A stretch of DNA of 33,277 bases from Desulfobacterales bacterium (lineage in GTDB: Bacteria; Desulfobacterota; Desulfobacteria; Desulfobacterales; JAHDSC01): contig JAHDSC010000171.1 in NCBI GenBank assembly GCA_018432925.1, positions 1 through 33,277 of the forward strand, in the 5' to 3' direction. The translations under genes and the position numbers were made by a program. Below the pieces are notes generated by a model that saw nothing but the letters and a program-made list of their open reading frames with translations, did not search any database and had not been told where the DNA came from. Positions 1-8,210 of this stretch are shown here, in pieces. Position 1 is the first letter of the stretch, and every line of letters starts with the position of its first letter.

Positions 1-6
1 AACCGG

Positions 7-1467
7 TCAACGAATCGGCCATGTGGCCCTTATTCGGGTTCCGGCATTTTTACCGCTGCAAAGAATAAACTGCCCATCGAAAAGCTCCGTTCGCTCTTTC
101 ATTCCTGCAAGCCCCATTCCACCCGCGTAATCTTTATGTATAAAAACTTCATCCATATCGAATCCACGACCATTGTCTTCGACGGAAAGTTCAATTTTAC
201 CATTTTTTTTTTCCAGGTACAGGTAAACATAATCCAAGCCGCTATGTTTGGCGACATTGTTCAGGGCCTCCTGCAAAACCCGGTAAATAATGACTTTCAA
301 GGACTCTGGAACATCTTTTTCTTTTATATGGAACCGGCATTCCACCCGAATCGCCGAATAAATCCTCTCAAACTTGCGACAAATCCATCGTATGGTGGCT
401 AATAATCCCAGATCATCCAATATCGACGGCCGCAGATCCGTTGAAATTCTACGACATTCGTCAATCGTTTCCTGCGCCATAGAAATCAGCTGTTCCAGCG
501 AAATCCCTTCCGGCTCCGGTGCGCCGCCCATTTTATCCAGCTTGTTTTCCAACGCATATTTAATGGCAGCCAGGCTGGCGCCGATGCTGTCATGAAGCTC
601 CTGGGCGACCAGCTTCCGCTCCTTTTCCTGAGTCTCCAGAAGCTTTGTGGATAAAATCCGGAGCTTTTTTCCGGATTCCCGAAGTGCTTCTTTTGCCTGC
701 ATCCTCTCTGTAATGTCTTCGACCATAAAAATTGCGAATTGTGACTTCTCCTTACTCTTGAGCGGAAGAGAAACCGTCAGATTGGCCCACATCCACTGTC
801 TGTTTTTTCGAAGATACCGGTTCACCACCTGGTAGTGCTCCCGTTTTCCGGAAATCAGTTCCTGATATAGTTTTTTATTCTCCTTTGCATCATCCGGGTG
901 TAAAAGTTTTTGAAAATCCAAACGGTGCAGTTCTTTTTTTCCATAACCAAGCATTCTGCGAAGGGCGGTATTGCTTTCAACGACCCGACGTTTTGCACCG
1001 ATAAGAGCGATACCGATAGCGGCTCCGTGAAAAACCCCTCTGAAGCGCGCCTCGCTTTCTTGCAGCGCTTCTAAAATTTTTGCATGTTCCACGGCATATC
1101 GAATGGAGCGTTCCAGAACATGAGGCATGATTCGACTTTTATCCAGGAAGTCGGATACGCCTTTACGCATGACATGGATCTTCGATTCACGACCGTCCGG
1201 GTCCGTCAACAAAATAATCGGTGCACTGGAACCGTTTAACCGAAGCTCCTTGAAAAGTTTCAGTCCATCGGGTTCGCTTCCGAGACGGTAGTCCAACAAA
1301 TATACGTCATGGTGTTTTCTTTTCGCCTCTTTCAGCGCATCCGAACAGGTGGGAACCCGATCCAAATCAAATCTCCATCCCCTGATATTTAAAAGCATGT
1401 CCTGAATCAATGAATAGTGGTGATCATTATTTTCAACTAGAAGTACTCTGACATTCTGATTTTTCAT
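7..1467 (-). CDS. Receiver-PAS-histidine kinase (HisKA_3/NarX-type)
   Basis: Cytoplasmic sensor kinase of 486 residues. An N-terminal response-regulator receiver domain spans about residues 6-125, with probable phospho-acceptor D59 in VYLLD and the conserved lysine in FLDK near 110. A PAS domain (about 140-255) ends in DITER. A HisKA_3 dimerisation domain carries QELHDSIG (H292), and a HATPase_c domain shows EALNNVAKH, VEDNGRGFD and GGMGLAGMKER. The acidic pocket reads VENND rather than the usual adjacent acidic pair. No membrane segment is visible. HisKA_3 kinases normally phosphorylate NarL/LuxR regulators. The nearest one here lies at 14036-14692, so a pairing is only a guess. I chose the second Met because AGGCGGAG lies just upstream; an in-frame ATG eight codons earlier (1491) lacks such a site. 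The stop is six bases from the window edge, so the gene is complete. Confidence 0.93.
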   Translation of the reverse strand: MKNQNVRVLLVENNDHHYSLIQDMLLNIRGWRFDLDRVPTCSDALKEAKRKHHDVYLLDYRLGSEPDGLKLFKELRLNGSSAPIILLTDPDGRESKIHVMRKGVSDFLDKSRIMPHVLERSIRYAVEHAKILEALQESEARFRGVFHGAAIGIALIGAKRRVVESNTALRRMLGYGKKELHRLDFQKLLHPDDAKENKKLYQELISGKREHYQVVNRYLRKNRQWMWANLTVSLPLKSKEKSQFAIFMVEDITERMQAKEALRESGKKLRILSTKLLETQEKERKLVAQELHDSIGASLAAIKYALENKLDKMGGAPEPEGISLEQLISMAQETIDECRRISTDLRPSILDDLGLLATIRWICRKFERIYSAIRVECRFHIKEKDVPESLKVIIYRVLQEALNNVAKHSGLDYVYLYLEKKNGKIELSVEDNGRGFDMDEVFIHKDYAGGMGLAGMKERTELFDGQFILCSGKNAGTRIRATWPIR

Positions 1468-1854
1468 ATTTATCTCCGCCTGAAATTGCATTAAAAATTC
1501 GCCGGTGCTCAGGCAGGTTCATTGTAATGTTCAAATCGTAATCGCATAGGGGATAACCCCAAAGATAATGGATTTATAAAAAATAACTATCACGAACTCA
1601 CCCCATTTTGTCCATAGGGCGAAAGGTTCATTTTTTTCAGGAAAAAACCGTAAAAGATCGGGAAGTCATCCCGTTTTTTCCTTCTCCATCGGAAAATAAT
1701 TTCACCGGCTTCCGCGGCCTTCCCGGTGCGCGGCATCGAAAATCTTTGCTTCGTCTCTAAAATTTGGAATGTGTTACTGGAGAAAACATGGAAGGATTGC
1801 TGACAGGAATACCGAAAAAAATGGTCGTGACAGATATTTGCCGCATGGATCGTA
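1468..1854. other. Intergenic leader/terminator region
   Basis: Noncoding stretch between the small broken ORF and the kinase gene. It holds the terminator at 1640-1681 and a small GGGG-ATAA-CCCC hairpin at 1549-1560 in the probable kinase leader. I found no convincing gene or clear promoter in it. Confidence 0.5.
1640..1681 (-). terminator. Hairpin terminator, possibly bidirectional
   Basis: Outer arms GGAAAAAAC (1640-1648) and GTTTTTTCC (1673-1681) are perfectly complementary. An inner CGGGA (1659-1663)/TCCCG (1669-1673) hairpin with a 5-nt loop gives a classic stem plus six T on the plus strand. It sits downstream of the minus-strand unit ending near 1855 and upstream of the kinase start, so it probably insulates the two. 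No plus-strand gene leads into it. Confidence 0.5.
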
Positions 1855-2030
1855 TCATTCCGTCATTTTGTTATTTATCGAATCCTTGCGCGGCTCTTCA
1901 AAAACAAAAAGGACTTTCTTTTCCCGGTTTACCGTAATGCAATCGGGCTTGGGGCCGGCCGGGAAATCGTCGGATTGCCGGAGAAAAGTTTTTACAGCAG
2001 GGTTTTCATATCCATGTATGGTGATTTCAC
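1855..2030 (-). pseudogene. Small ORF broken by an apparent one-base deletion at codon 3
   Basis: A GTG at 2030-2028 overlaps the upstream stop as GTGA and has AAGGAAAG just before it, a typical translationally coupled start. In the GTG frame, translation stops after 12 codons. One frame over, an open stretch runs from the same spot to a TGA at 1855-1857 with coding-like sequence (VKTFLRQSDDFPAGPKPD, then VLFVFEEPRKDS). That stretch has no usable start of its own. One extra A in the AAA after GTG would restore a 58-residue protein beginning MKITIHGYENPAV. It is either a real frameshift or a homopolymer sequencing error. I do not recognise the family. It would be co-transcribed with the 2027-2815 gene. 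Confidence 0.45.
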
Positions 2031-2815
2031 AATTCTTTCCTTAAAACCATTTCTTTCAGATATCGAAAAACGTCAGGCCCGTCCCCTGAGGCTTTTTCTT
2101 TTCCGATCGCCACCTGATTCAAAAATTCTATTTTTTCTTTGTCGAAACTTCCCATCGGTTCTTCAACAAGTTTCAACTGATTATTGATCAGGCCATAAAT
2201 GACAATCGGTCCGAAAAAAGTCCGCCCGTTTTCTTCTTTGGTCAACAAGCCGAAAACATGGTGATTGCTGATCTGAAAAATTCTTGGGGCAATCGTATAC
2301 TCAAGGAGTTCTGCAAAAAGGGAAAGACTTTCAAGCACACCGTCTCGATCTTTTCTTTCCAGGGCTGCCACACCGTCTTTTGCGATGGTATCCAGATCCG
2401 ACCGATCAAAGGAAAGATCCAGCTTTCCAATGCATTCTTTTCGAATCGTTTTGACCGATTCCGCCTTTTTGCTGATAACCACATCGCTGTCCCTGAGAAT
2501 TTTGACCGCGTTTCGAATGCTGATCATTTCTTTAATTGTTGGGCTCTTGCGAATGAGGATATCCTTAACGGATGTTTTGTAAATGGCAAGATCGTTGTCC
2601 AGCACCAGAAACCTTCCCATCTTTATATCACCCGACAGAATGTAAAGCTCTAAATCCCGCTCTTTTCGGACCGGATACGAGCAGGCTTCCAGAAATCGGC
2701 GCATGATTCCCTGGTCAACCCTGCGGGTGGCGCCAGGGGGGCCAATCGAGCCAAGAAGGTTTTCAGCCATTTTGTCGATCTGAATCTTTTTCAGTAGATT
2801 TTCTTTAAAGGACAT
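2027..2815 (-). CDS. Conserved-looking hypothetical protein, 262 aa
   Basis: I do not recognise this family. The product is soluble and charged, with no signal peptide, membrane segment or cofactor motif that I can see. It begins MSFKENLLKKIQIDKMAENL and has a central lysine-rich region followed by a mixed alpha/beta C-terminal half (FFGPIVIYGLINNQLKL). I chose the ATG at 2815 because GAGGGGGG lies 5-6 bases before it. A longer reading up to 2881 would run through a good -35/-10 pair (2853-2881), making that extension an unlikely coding region. The stop overlaps the GTG of the small broken ORF at 1855-2030, suggesting a two-gene unit. The neighbours on either side give no clear clue to function. 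Confidence 0.75.
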   Translation of the reverse strand: MSFKENLLKKIQIDKMAENLLGSIGPPGATRRVDQGIMRRFLEACSYPVRKERDLELYILSGDIKMGRFLVLDNDLAIYKTSVKDILIRKSPTIKEMISIRNAVKILRDSDVVISKKAESVKTIRKECIGKLDLSFDRSDLDTIAKDGVAALERKDRDGVLESLSLFAELLEYTIAPRIFQISNHHVFGLLTKEENGRTFFGPIVIYGLINNQLKLVEEPMGSFDKEKIEFLNQVAIGKEKASGDGPDVFRYLKEMVLRKEL

Positions 2816-2852
2816 TTCATCCCCCCTCGTTTTTCGTTTCGTTCTACCGTTT

Positions 2853-2881
2853 CTATAAAGGCTATTCAGAGGAGCCGTCAA
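2853..2881 (-). promoter_or_regulatory. Sigma-70-type promoter for the 2027-2815 gene
   Basis: On the minus strand, TTGACG (2881-2876) and TTATAG (2858-2853) are separated by 17 bases. The predicted start near 2846 leaves about 30 bases of leader containing the GAGGGGGG ribosome site. This supports translation from 2815 rather than 2881. Confidence 0.5.
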
Positions 2882-3179
2882 ATGAAATAGGGTAAAATAT
2901 GTATTTCAAGTTCTAAAGTGCCGTATATTCAATCGGCGGAGAATAAAATACACGATCTCGTTTCTTAATATACAATGAACACCGGATTGTTCCGTTCATC
3001 AATTTCATTCAAGCTTCCTTTGCGGTGGATTCCGCTTTTCCGAAATAACGACGCAAAGCAGCGGGCGCTTGTGAACCGGATAGCAGGGATTTTCGATATC
3101 CGTTATGGCAGTATGACAGATAGCTCCGATCCAATACAATGATAAAGTTTACTAAACGACTTCTAAAAAGGAGGAACAC

Positions 3180-5012
3180 ATGGATATTCAACGAAAATTG
3201 AAAAGGCTATCGGATTTGATCCGCTATTTTATCCTTGTTTCGACAACGGCCGCCGGTTCCGGTCATCCGACATCTTCTCTGTCCGCCACTGACTTAATGG
3301 TCGGCCTTATGTTCGGTGGAACCTTCCGATTTGATACGGACCATCCTGAACATCCCAACAATGACCGTCTAATATTTTCAAAGGGTCATGCGTCTCCCCT
3401 GTTTTACGCACTTTGGGCAGCCGCGGGCAAATTAACGGAAACGGAGCTGATTTCTCTGAGACAATTTGGCAGTCCTCTGGAGGGTCATCCCACGCCTGCA
3501 TTCCGATATGTTGAGGCAGCCACCGGTTCATTAGGTCAAGGGCTTTCCGTCGGGGTCGGTATCGCCTTGAATGCCAAGTACATTGACAAACTGCCATACC
3601 GAACGTTTGTGCTTTTGGGCGACAGCGAGATGTCTGAAGGGTCGCAGTGGGAATCCATGCAAATCGCCGCACATTATCAATTAGACAATCTGATCGGAAT
3701 CATCGATGTCAACCGACTCGGCCAGCGGGGTCAAACAATGTACGGCCATGATCTTACGGCCTACGAGAAGCGGGTTTCAGCTTTCGGCTGGGAAACCTTC
3801 CGAATTGACGGTCATTCCATGCCGGACATTCTATATGCCTATCAGCGGGCATTGAATGTTCGGGGGAAACCGGTGATGATCATTGCGAAGACTTTGAAAG
3901 GAAAAGGCGTATCCTTTCTGGAGGATCGTAACGGTTGGCATGGGAAAGCATTAAAAAAAGAGGAACTCGATCAAGCGCTGGAAATCATGGGTGAAGTCGA
4001 TCGATCCGTCCGTGGGGATATTCCGAATCCTGAAGACCGGAACCCGGAAAGGGTATCGCCACAGGATATTAAAGACCCGTTTTATGAGGCGGACCAACCC
4101 GTATCGACAAGAAAGGCCTATGGAAACGCACTGAAACGAATTTTTACGGGTTTCCCCGATATGGTGGTTTTAGACGCGGAAGTCAGTAACTCGACCGATT
4201 CGGAAATATTTAAAGAAGCCTTTCCGAAACGGTTTTTCGAAATGTATCTCGCCGAACAGAATATGATCGGCGCGGCGCTGGGTTTTTCAAGCCGGGGCAA
4301 AATCCCCTTTGTATCCACTTTCGGAGCGTTTATGACCCGCGCGCTGGATCAAATCCGGATGAGCCGGTATTCGGACGCAAACATTAAATTTTGCGGCTCT
4401 CACGCCGGGGTATCCATCGGTGAAGATGGTCCTTCGCAGATGGGACTGGAAGACTTATCCATGTTCCGCGCCATCTTAGACAGTGTCGTGCTCTATCCAT
4501 CCGATGCGGTATCGACCGAAAAACTGGTTCAAAATGCCGCCGGCCATCAAGGGATCGTATATATACGAACCTCCCGAAATGCGACACCGATCCTTTACAG
4601 CCCGGCAGAAGACTTTCCTATCGGAGGAAGCAAAGTTTTAAAGAAAAGTGAAAATGATCAGGTTGCTGTTGTCACAGCCGGAATTACGTTGTATGAAGCC
4701 TTGGATGCTTATGAAGAATTGAGAAAGGACGGCATTTTTATTCGTGTGATCGATCTTTACAGTGTGAAGCCGCCGGATCGCCTGACACTCAAAGAGGCCG
4801 CGGAAGCCGCGAAGATCCTTATTACTGTCGAAGACCATTTCGCCGAAGGCGGTCTGGGAGAGGCGGTTAAAAGCGTTTTGTCGGATCAAAGCGTACCCGT
4901 TTATTCTCTTTCGGTTCATAAAGTACCGCGAAGTGGAAAACCAAACGAACTGCTGGATTTTGAAGAAATCTCGAAAAAAGCCATCATTGAAAAAATAAGG
5001 AGTTTATTATGA
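3180..5012 (+). CDS. tkt: Transketolase
   Basis: Thiamine-diphosphate enzyme moving two-carbon ketol units between sugar phosphates in the non-oxidative pentose phosphate pathway. At 610 residues it is a full-length single-chain form, not the split archaeal type. The N-terminal TPP/Mg domain shows GSGHPTSS near residue 27, FSKGHASP, TGSLGQGLSVG and the GDSEMSEGSQWE...DVNRLGQ cofactor motif. The central pyrimidine-binding domain has AEQNMIGAALGFS (catalytic Glu) and the C-terminal domain follows. AAAAAGGAGG lies 6 bases before the ATG. The stop overlaps the transaldolase start as ATGA, so the two are translationally coupled. Its product pool (fructose-6-P, glyceraldehyde-3-P, ribose-5-P) is shared with the partner enzyme. 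Confidence 0.96.
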   Translation: MDIQRKLKRLSDLIRYFILVSTTAAGSGHPTSSLSATDLMVGLMFGGTFRFDTDHPEHPNNDRLIFSKGHASPLFYALWAAAGKLTETELISLRQFGSPLEGHPTPAFRYVEAATGSLGQGLSVGVGIALNAKYIDKLPYRTFVLLGDSEMSEGSQWESMQIAAHYQLDNLIGIIDVNRLGQRGQTMYGHDLTAYEKRVSAFGWETFRIDGHSMPDILYAYQRALNVRGKPVMIIAKTLKGKGVSFLEDRNGWHGKALKKEELDQALEIMGEVDRSVRGDIPNPEDRNPERVSPQDIKDPFYEADQPVSTRKAYGNALKRIFTGFPDMVVLDAEVSNSTDSEIFKEAFPKRFFEMYLAEQNMIGAALGFSSRGKIPFVSTFGAFMTRALDQIRMSRYSDANIKFCGSHAGVSIGEDGPSQMGLEDLSMFRAILDSVVLYPSDAVSTEKLVQNAAGHQGIVYIRTSRNATPILYSPAEDFPIGGSKVLKKSENDQVAVVTAGITLYEALDAYEELRKDGIFIRVIDLYSVKPPDRLTLKEAAEAAKILITVEDHFAEGGLGEAVKSVLSDQSVPVYSLSVHKVPRSGKPNELLDFEEISKKAIIEKIRSLL

Positions 5013-5872
5013 AACCAAAGGAACTGAAAACCAAAATTTTTCTGGACGGCGGAGACCCCGGCGAGACCAAGGAGATTTTAGATCTTTTTGGTTTCCTGGA
5101 TGGGCAAACGACCAATCCCACGCTTATTTCCAGAAATCCCAAAGTTCAAAAACGCCTTGAAAAGGGCGAAAAATTCAAAAAAAAGGAAATCCTCGGTTTT
5201 TATCGTGAAGTCGTCAAAGAAATTTCAGAAATGATTCCTCAAGGTTCGGTTTCCGTGGAGGTCTATGCGGATTCTTCCACCAAGGCCGAAGAGATGCTCG
5301 CGGAGGCCTTCGAGATGTCGTCGTGGATTCCCAATGCACACATCAAGTTTCCATCGACCAAGGAAGGGCTTAAAGCCGCCGAGAGAGCCGTTAAAGCAAA
5401 CCTTCGAGTCAACATGACGCTTTGTTTCCAGCAAGAGCAGGCTGCTGCGGTTTATTCTGCCACATCGGGCTCAAAAAAAGGGGATGTGTTTGTTTCTCCT
5501 TTTGTGGGGCGTCTGGATGATCTGGGGGAAAATGGAATGGATTTTATCAAAAACACGCTGAAAATGTATCGGAAAGGGGATGGACATGTCGAAATTCTGG
5601 CAGCCAGCATAAGAAACATCGATCACCTGTTGTACGGATTGAAGCTCGAATCCGATATTATCAGTGTTCCGTTTAAAATTTTGAAGCAATGGGCGCAGGC
5701 GGGATCACAGGTTCCGGGACCGGATTATGTGTACAACCCCGGCGGCCTGAAGACGATTCGTTATAAAAACATTGATCTGGGAAAAAATTGGCAGGAATAT
5801 AACATTGATCACGAATTGACGACAAAAGGAATTGAAAGGTTCTCTGCGGATTGGAACGCTTTGATTCAATAA
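5009..5872 (+). CDS. tal: Transaldolase
   Basis: Class I aldolase that transfers dihydroxyacetone units between sugar phosphates. It is 287 residues long, between the short TalC type (about 215) and the long TalB type (about 315). Visible family marks are the first-strand motif FLDGGDP, DGQTTNPTLI (31-40), VSVEVYAD (82-88), and IKFPST with K113 as the likely Schiff-base lysine. NMTLCFQQEQA and FVSPFVGRLDD follow. The start overlaps the tkt stop by four bases (ATGA). A strong hairpin at 5932-5960 ends the operon. Together with tkt it forms a complete non-oxidative pentose phosphate pair. Confidence 0.94.
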   Translation: MKPKELKTKIFLDGGDPGETKEILDLFGFLDGQTTNPTLISRNPKVQKRLEKGEKFKKKEILGFYREVVKEISEMIPQGSVSVEVYADSSTKAEEMLAEAFEMSSWIPNAHIKFPSTKEGLKAAERAVKANLRVNMTLCFQQEQAAAVYSATSGSKKGDVFVSPFVGRLDDLGENGMDFIKNTLKMYRKGDGHVEILAASIRNIDHLLYGLKLESDIISVPFKILKQWAQAGSQVPGPDYVYNPGGLKTIRYKNIDLGKNWQEYNIDHELTTKGIERFSADWNALIQ

Positions 5873-5931
5873 GCTTTAAGAAATATACTGCCGTTTGAGA
5901 TCAACCGCCACCGAAAAGAGGATAAAATCTC

Positions 5932-5960
5932 CGGAGGCCCAATTAAGAATTGGGCCTCCG
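5932..5960. terminator. 13-bp perfect hairpin between convergent genes
   Basis: CGGAGGCCCAATT (5932-5944) and its exact complement (5948-5960) are separated by the loop AAG. It lies 60 bases after tal (+) and 32 bases after the desulforedoxin stop (-), so it probably serves both. Neither side has a long U-tract; the minus side reads ATTTTATCC. Confidence 0.6.
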
Positions 5961-5991
5961 ATCCTCAAGGATCATTTGTCAACCGGCTTTC

Positions 5992-6129
5992 TTAGTATTG
6001 TTCCGCCTCTTTCGGAGGTAACAGACGCATGTTTTCGCCGCAACAAACCAGAGCTCCCTTGCCCCCTTCGAGGACCCTGACAACATTGCCGCAGATATCG
6101 CATTTGTAAATCTCACCCTTTTCAGCCAT
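5992..6129 (-). CDS. Desulforedoxin-type Fe(Cys)4 protein
   Basis: A 45-residue protein beginning [20 protein letters not shown]. The four iron ligands are C10, C13, C29 and C30: a CxxC pair, then the adjacent CC in ALVCCGENM, which distinguishes desulforedoxin from rubredoxin. The same module forms the N-terminus of desulfoferrodoxin (2Fe superoxide reductase). Here it stands alone, as in Desulfovibrio gigas. Start ATG at 6129 follows GGAGGGGG by 6 bases. The C-terminus reads [12 protein letters not shown]. Its role is cytoplasmic one-electron transfer, possibly in oxygen or superoxide defence, as suggested by the ferredoxin, flavoprotein and rubrerythrin nearby. It is easily missed because it is shorter than usual ORF cut-offs. 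Confidence 0.92.
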   Translation of the reverse strand: MAEKGEIYKCDICGNVVRVLEGGKGALVCCGENMRLLPPKEAEQY

Positions 6130-6371
6130 GGAATACCCCCTCCTTCGAACATTTATAAAATTTCAACCGGAAATCGCCCGATGAATCGGAATCAAACAAA
6201 TCGCGAGCCGAACGGCACCTGCCGTTCTTCTTGGTTTTTCGCCGGATCCGGAAAAACGTAGAAATTACACTTCGGTCATGAAACAACCCTCGTTTCGCAT
6301 GGAGTTTCATTTAATTATTCGAGAAATGAAAAAGGATCAAACGTGTATTCGCTCATCTGAAACACCGCATT

Positions 6372-6425
6372 TTAAAAACGCAAATCAAAAATTGCACGGG
6401 ATATTTTTTCCCAATCATTTCTCAT
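6372..6425 (-). CDS. Possible 17-aa leader or small protein
   Basis: ATG at 6425-6423 is preceded at 8 bases by AGGAGGT (6440-6434), a near-perfect anti-16S match that is hard to explain if nothing is translated. The product is MRNDWEKISRAIFDLRF. It lies downstream of the ferredoxin terminator and about 240 bases upstream of the desulforedoxin start on the same strand. It might be a leader peptide or a small protein, or chance. Confidence 0.25.
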   Translation of the reverse strand: MRNDWEKISRAIFDLRF

Positions 6426-6530
6426 TTGCAAACACCTCCTCGGGACCATTTCAACTTTTAACCCGCAACCATAAATGCCCCTAACCCCAACTTTATATCG
6501 AACCGTCCTGTTTTCCAGATCGTTTTTTTT

Positions 6531-6567
6531 AAAAACCAGGGGATCTCCTTTAAAAAGAGAGCCCCTG
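6531..6567 (-). terminator. Rho-independent terminator of the ferredoxin gene
   Basis: On the minus strand, CAGGGG-C-TCTC pairs with GAGA-T-CCCCTG around a 9-base loop with a single mismatch, followed by GG and TTTTT. It lies about 60 bases after the ferredoxin stop. Confidence 0.6.
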
Positions 6568-6625
6568 CTTTTCTTATACCGACCGATATCGGGGCACACG
6601 ACAAAAGCCTGGGATTGAAAACCAA

Positions 6626-6817
6626 TCAGTCTTCTTCCAGGGGGATGGCATCCACCGGGCATGCTTCTGAGGCTTCTCTGCAGGAATCCTCCAAGTCCTC
6701 CGGAACCTCCTCCATTTTTACAATTGCCTTGTCATCCTCCATTTCGAAAATTTCGGGACAAACGTCCACACAATTTCCGCATCCGATGCAAAGATCTTCA
6801 TCAACACGTACTTTCAT
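6626..6817 (-). CDS. [4Fe-4S] ferredoxin, Desulfovibrio gigas type
   Basis: 63-residue acidic cytoplasmic electron carrier. The first cluster motif is CIGCGNCVDVCP (C10, C13, C16, C20). The second half keeps only C46 and C53 (CREASEACPVDAI) rather than a full second motif. By comparison with D. gigas ferredoxin, C10, C13, C16 and C53 would bind one [4Fe-4S] cluster, while C20 and C46 could form the structural disulfide. GAGGAGG sits 6 bases before the ATG. It is monocistronic, with a clear terminator after it. A likely partner of the low-potential redox enzymes of an anaerobe; its specific partner is not shown by context. Confidence 0.95.
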   Translation of the reverse strand: MKVRVDEDLCIGCGNCVDVCPEIFEMEDDKAIVKMEEVPEDLEDSCREASEACPVDAIPLEED

Positions 6818-7127
6818 TTCTGGTCCTCCTCTTTTGATGATTGATCGAATAAATCGCCTTATTTATTTCACTAATCAAATGAGTAGCCGGTGTAAATGGG
6901 GTCAATACAGTAAATCGGCAAAAAAAATGCGGTATGGGTCTCTTCAAGCAGCCGATGGATCAGCGACCTCAAGCTGGATTGGTGGTATTTTTAAGTGAAA
7001 ACCGGTCGATTTTTTGTTCATGTGATCGGTTGATGTTTGACTTTGGTTGGAGGTTTCAAAATGTTCCTTCGGGTTACGCTTTCACCCGACGCAAAGATCG
7101 GGCGTGGGGGAGGTTCTGGAATCATCT
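6818..7127. other. Intergenic region upstream of the ferredoxin gene
   Basis: It contains the ferredoxin leader and promoter. A TTGACC element lies about 85 bases before the start, without a convincing -10. A CCCGA/TCGGG hairpin near 7083-7106 follows the acetyltransferase stop and could end that transcript. No gene seen. Confidence 0.4.
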
Positions 7128-8210
7128 CTAAGAAAAGGGAATATCTCCGTCACAAAACTTCAGTACCAACTCTCCCGCTGAGTTTGCGAGAGCACTGTCT
7201 TTATCCTTCGGCAAAAAAAGATACGTACGCTTTTGTCTTTTCAGAAAAAACTTCCGCAAGAATTTACAGCTAAAATCGGCTTCCAGACATAATGGAAATT
7301 CAATGCGATCCGCAAGCACATCTCGTGCATACTTAACCGTCAAAAGGCAGGCGATCTTCGAATCCGCCGGATTATTAAAATTGTAATCCAAAACTTTCAC
7401 GACTGTTTTTTTGCGAGTGCGTGAAATCGACAGAATCAAAAAGCCCTGGTAAAGCTCCATTTCTCCGGAATAAATTTCCAGAGCGATATATCGAAATATG
7501 TAACGAACTTCAGAAAAATAATATCGTCCCCATCGATTCTTCATTTCCCCTGAGGACTGTATCCAGGGATATCTCAGCATCCAGTTGATCAGATCGATCC
7601 CTCGATAAAAATGCGGCGAATTCGTCCCGAGGGTCGCCGCGTCCTCGGAATGCTTGATTTGCTTAACTTGTATGTATCTGAAATCTTTTACATTAGCGGA
7701 CATTTGATTCAGCATGAGACGGTAAAACAACCTTTTTTTAAACCCACTAAAAATCTTTATTCGATCCAGACGAATCTGGCAGAAGATTAATTGCCCGAGT
7801 CGTTTCAATCCAAAATCTTTAAGCGCCTTTTTTGCTTGACCCGTCATTCCGGTTACGACAAAATCAACATTTAATGATTTGATGTTTTCCAGAAGAGCCT
7901 TTCCGACTCCCCGGCCTCGGAAAGGATTCGAAACAAAAAAGGTACTTCCCCAAAAAACCGGGGAAAAATTTCCGTCACGCTGCAACAATCCCGGAAGAAT
8001 TCCATGATATCCAACACATCGCCCATCCATATAGGCGACCAGAAGCACAACGTCTTCTTTTTCTGCGTATGGATTTTTCGAATGGGCAATGGCTCTCGAC
8101 ATCGAAACGGGAACGATATCTCTGTAATTCGGATCGCTTAAGGCGGCTTTTGTAAAATCGAGGATATCCCTCGCTTTTATTTTTTTTATCCCGATCGGAT
8201 TATGATCCAA
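7128..8210 (-). CDS. GNAT-family N-acetyltransferase with C-terminal extension
   Basis: 360 residues. The first 150 or so form a GNAT fold with the acetyl-CoA pyrophosphate-binding loop RGRGVG at 98-103 (in FRGRGVGKALLENI), preceded by the strand WGSTFFVSNP. The remaining 200 or so residues are unrecognised, basic and aromatic-rich, and may bind the acceptor. The start is TTG at 8210, with GAAGGA 8 bases before it. It lies inside the end of the deacetylase gene (11-base overlap), so the two are translationally coupled. The pairing with a deacetylase suggests N-acyl modification of a surface sugar or peptidoglycan-like polymer. The acceptor cannot be read from the sequence. Confidence 0.82.
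   Translation of the reverse strand: MDHNPIGIKKIKARDILDFTKAALSDPNYRDIVPVSMSRAIAHSKNPYAEKEDVVLLVAYMDGRCVGYHGILPGLLQRDGNFSPVFWGSTFFVSNPFRGRGVGKALLENIKSLNVDFVVTGMTGQAKKALKDFGLKRLGQLIFCQIRLDRIKIFSGFKKRLFYRLMLNQMSANVKDFRYIQVKQIKHSEDAATLGTNSPHFYRGIDLINWMLRYPWIQSSGEMKNRWGRYYFSEVRYIFRYIALEIYSGEMELYQGFLILSISRTRKKTVVKVLDYNFNNPADSKIACLLTVKYARDVLADRIEFPLCLEADFSCKFLRKFFLKRQKRTYLFLPKDKDSALANSAGELVLKFCDGDIPFS

Larger units (their letters stand above)
6130..6625. other. Intergenic region between desulforedoxin and ferredoxin genes
   Basis: About 500 bases. It holds a palindrome GAACGGC-ACCT-GCCGTTC (6210-6227), a 17-codon ORF with a strong ribosome site (6372-6425) and the ferredoxin terminator (6531-6567). 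I see no further gene. Longer open frames here have no supported start or family resemblance. Confidence 0.5.

Noticed and set aside
6122..6310. 62-codon minus-strand ORF upstream of the desulforedoxin gene
   Set aside because: It overlaps the desulforedoxin start and ribosome site, and its composition is not protein-like.
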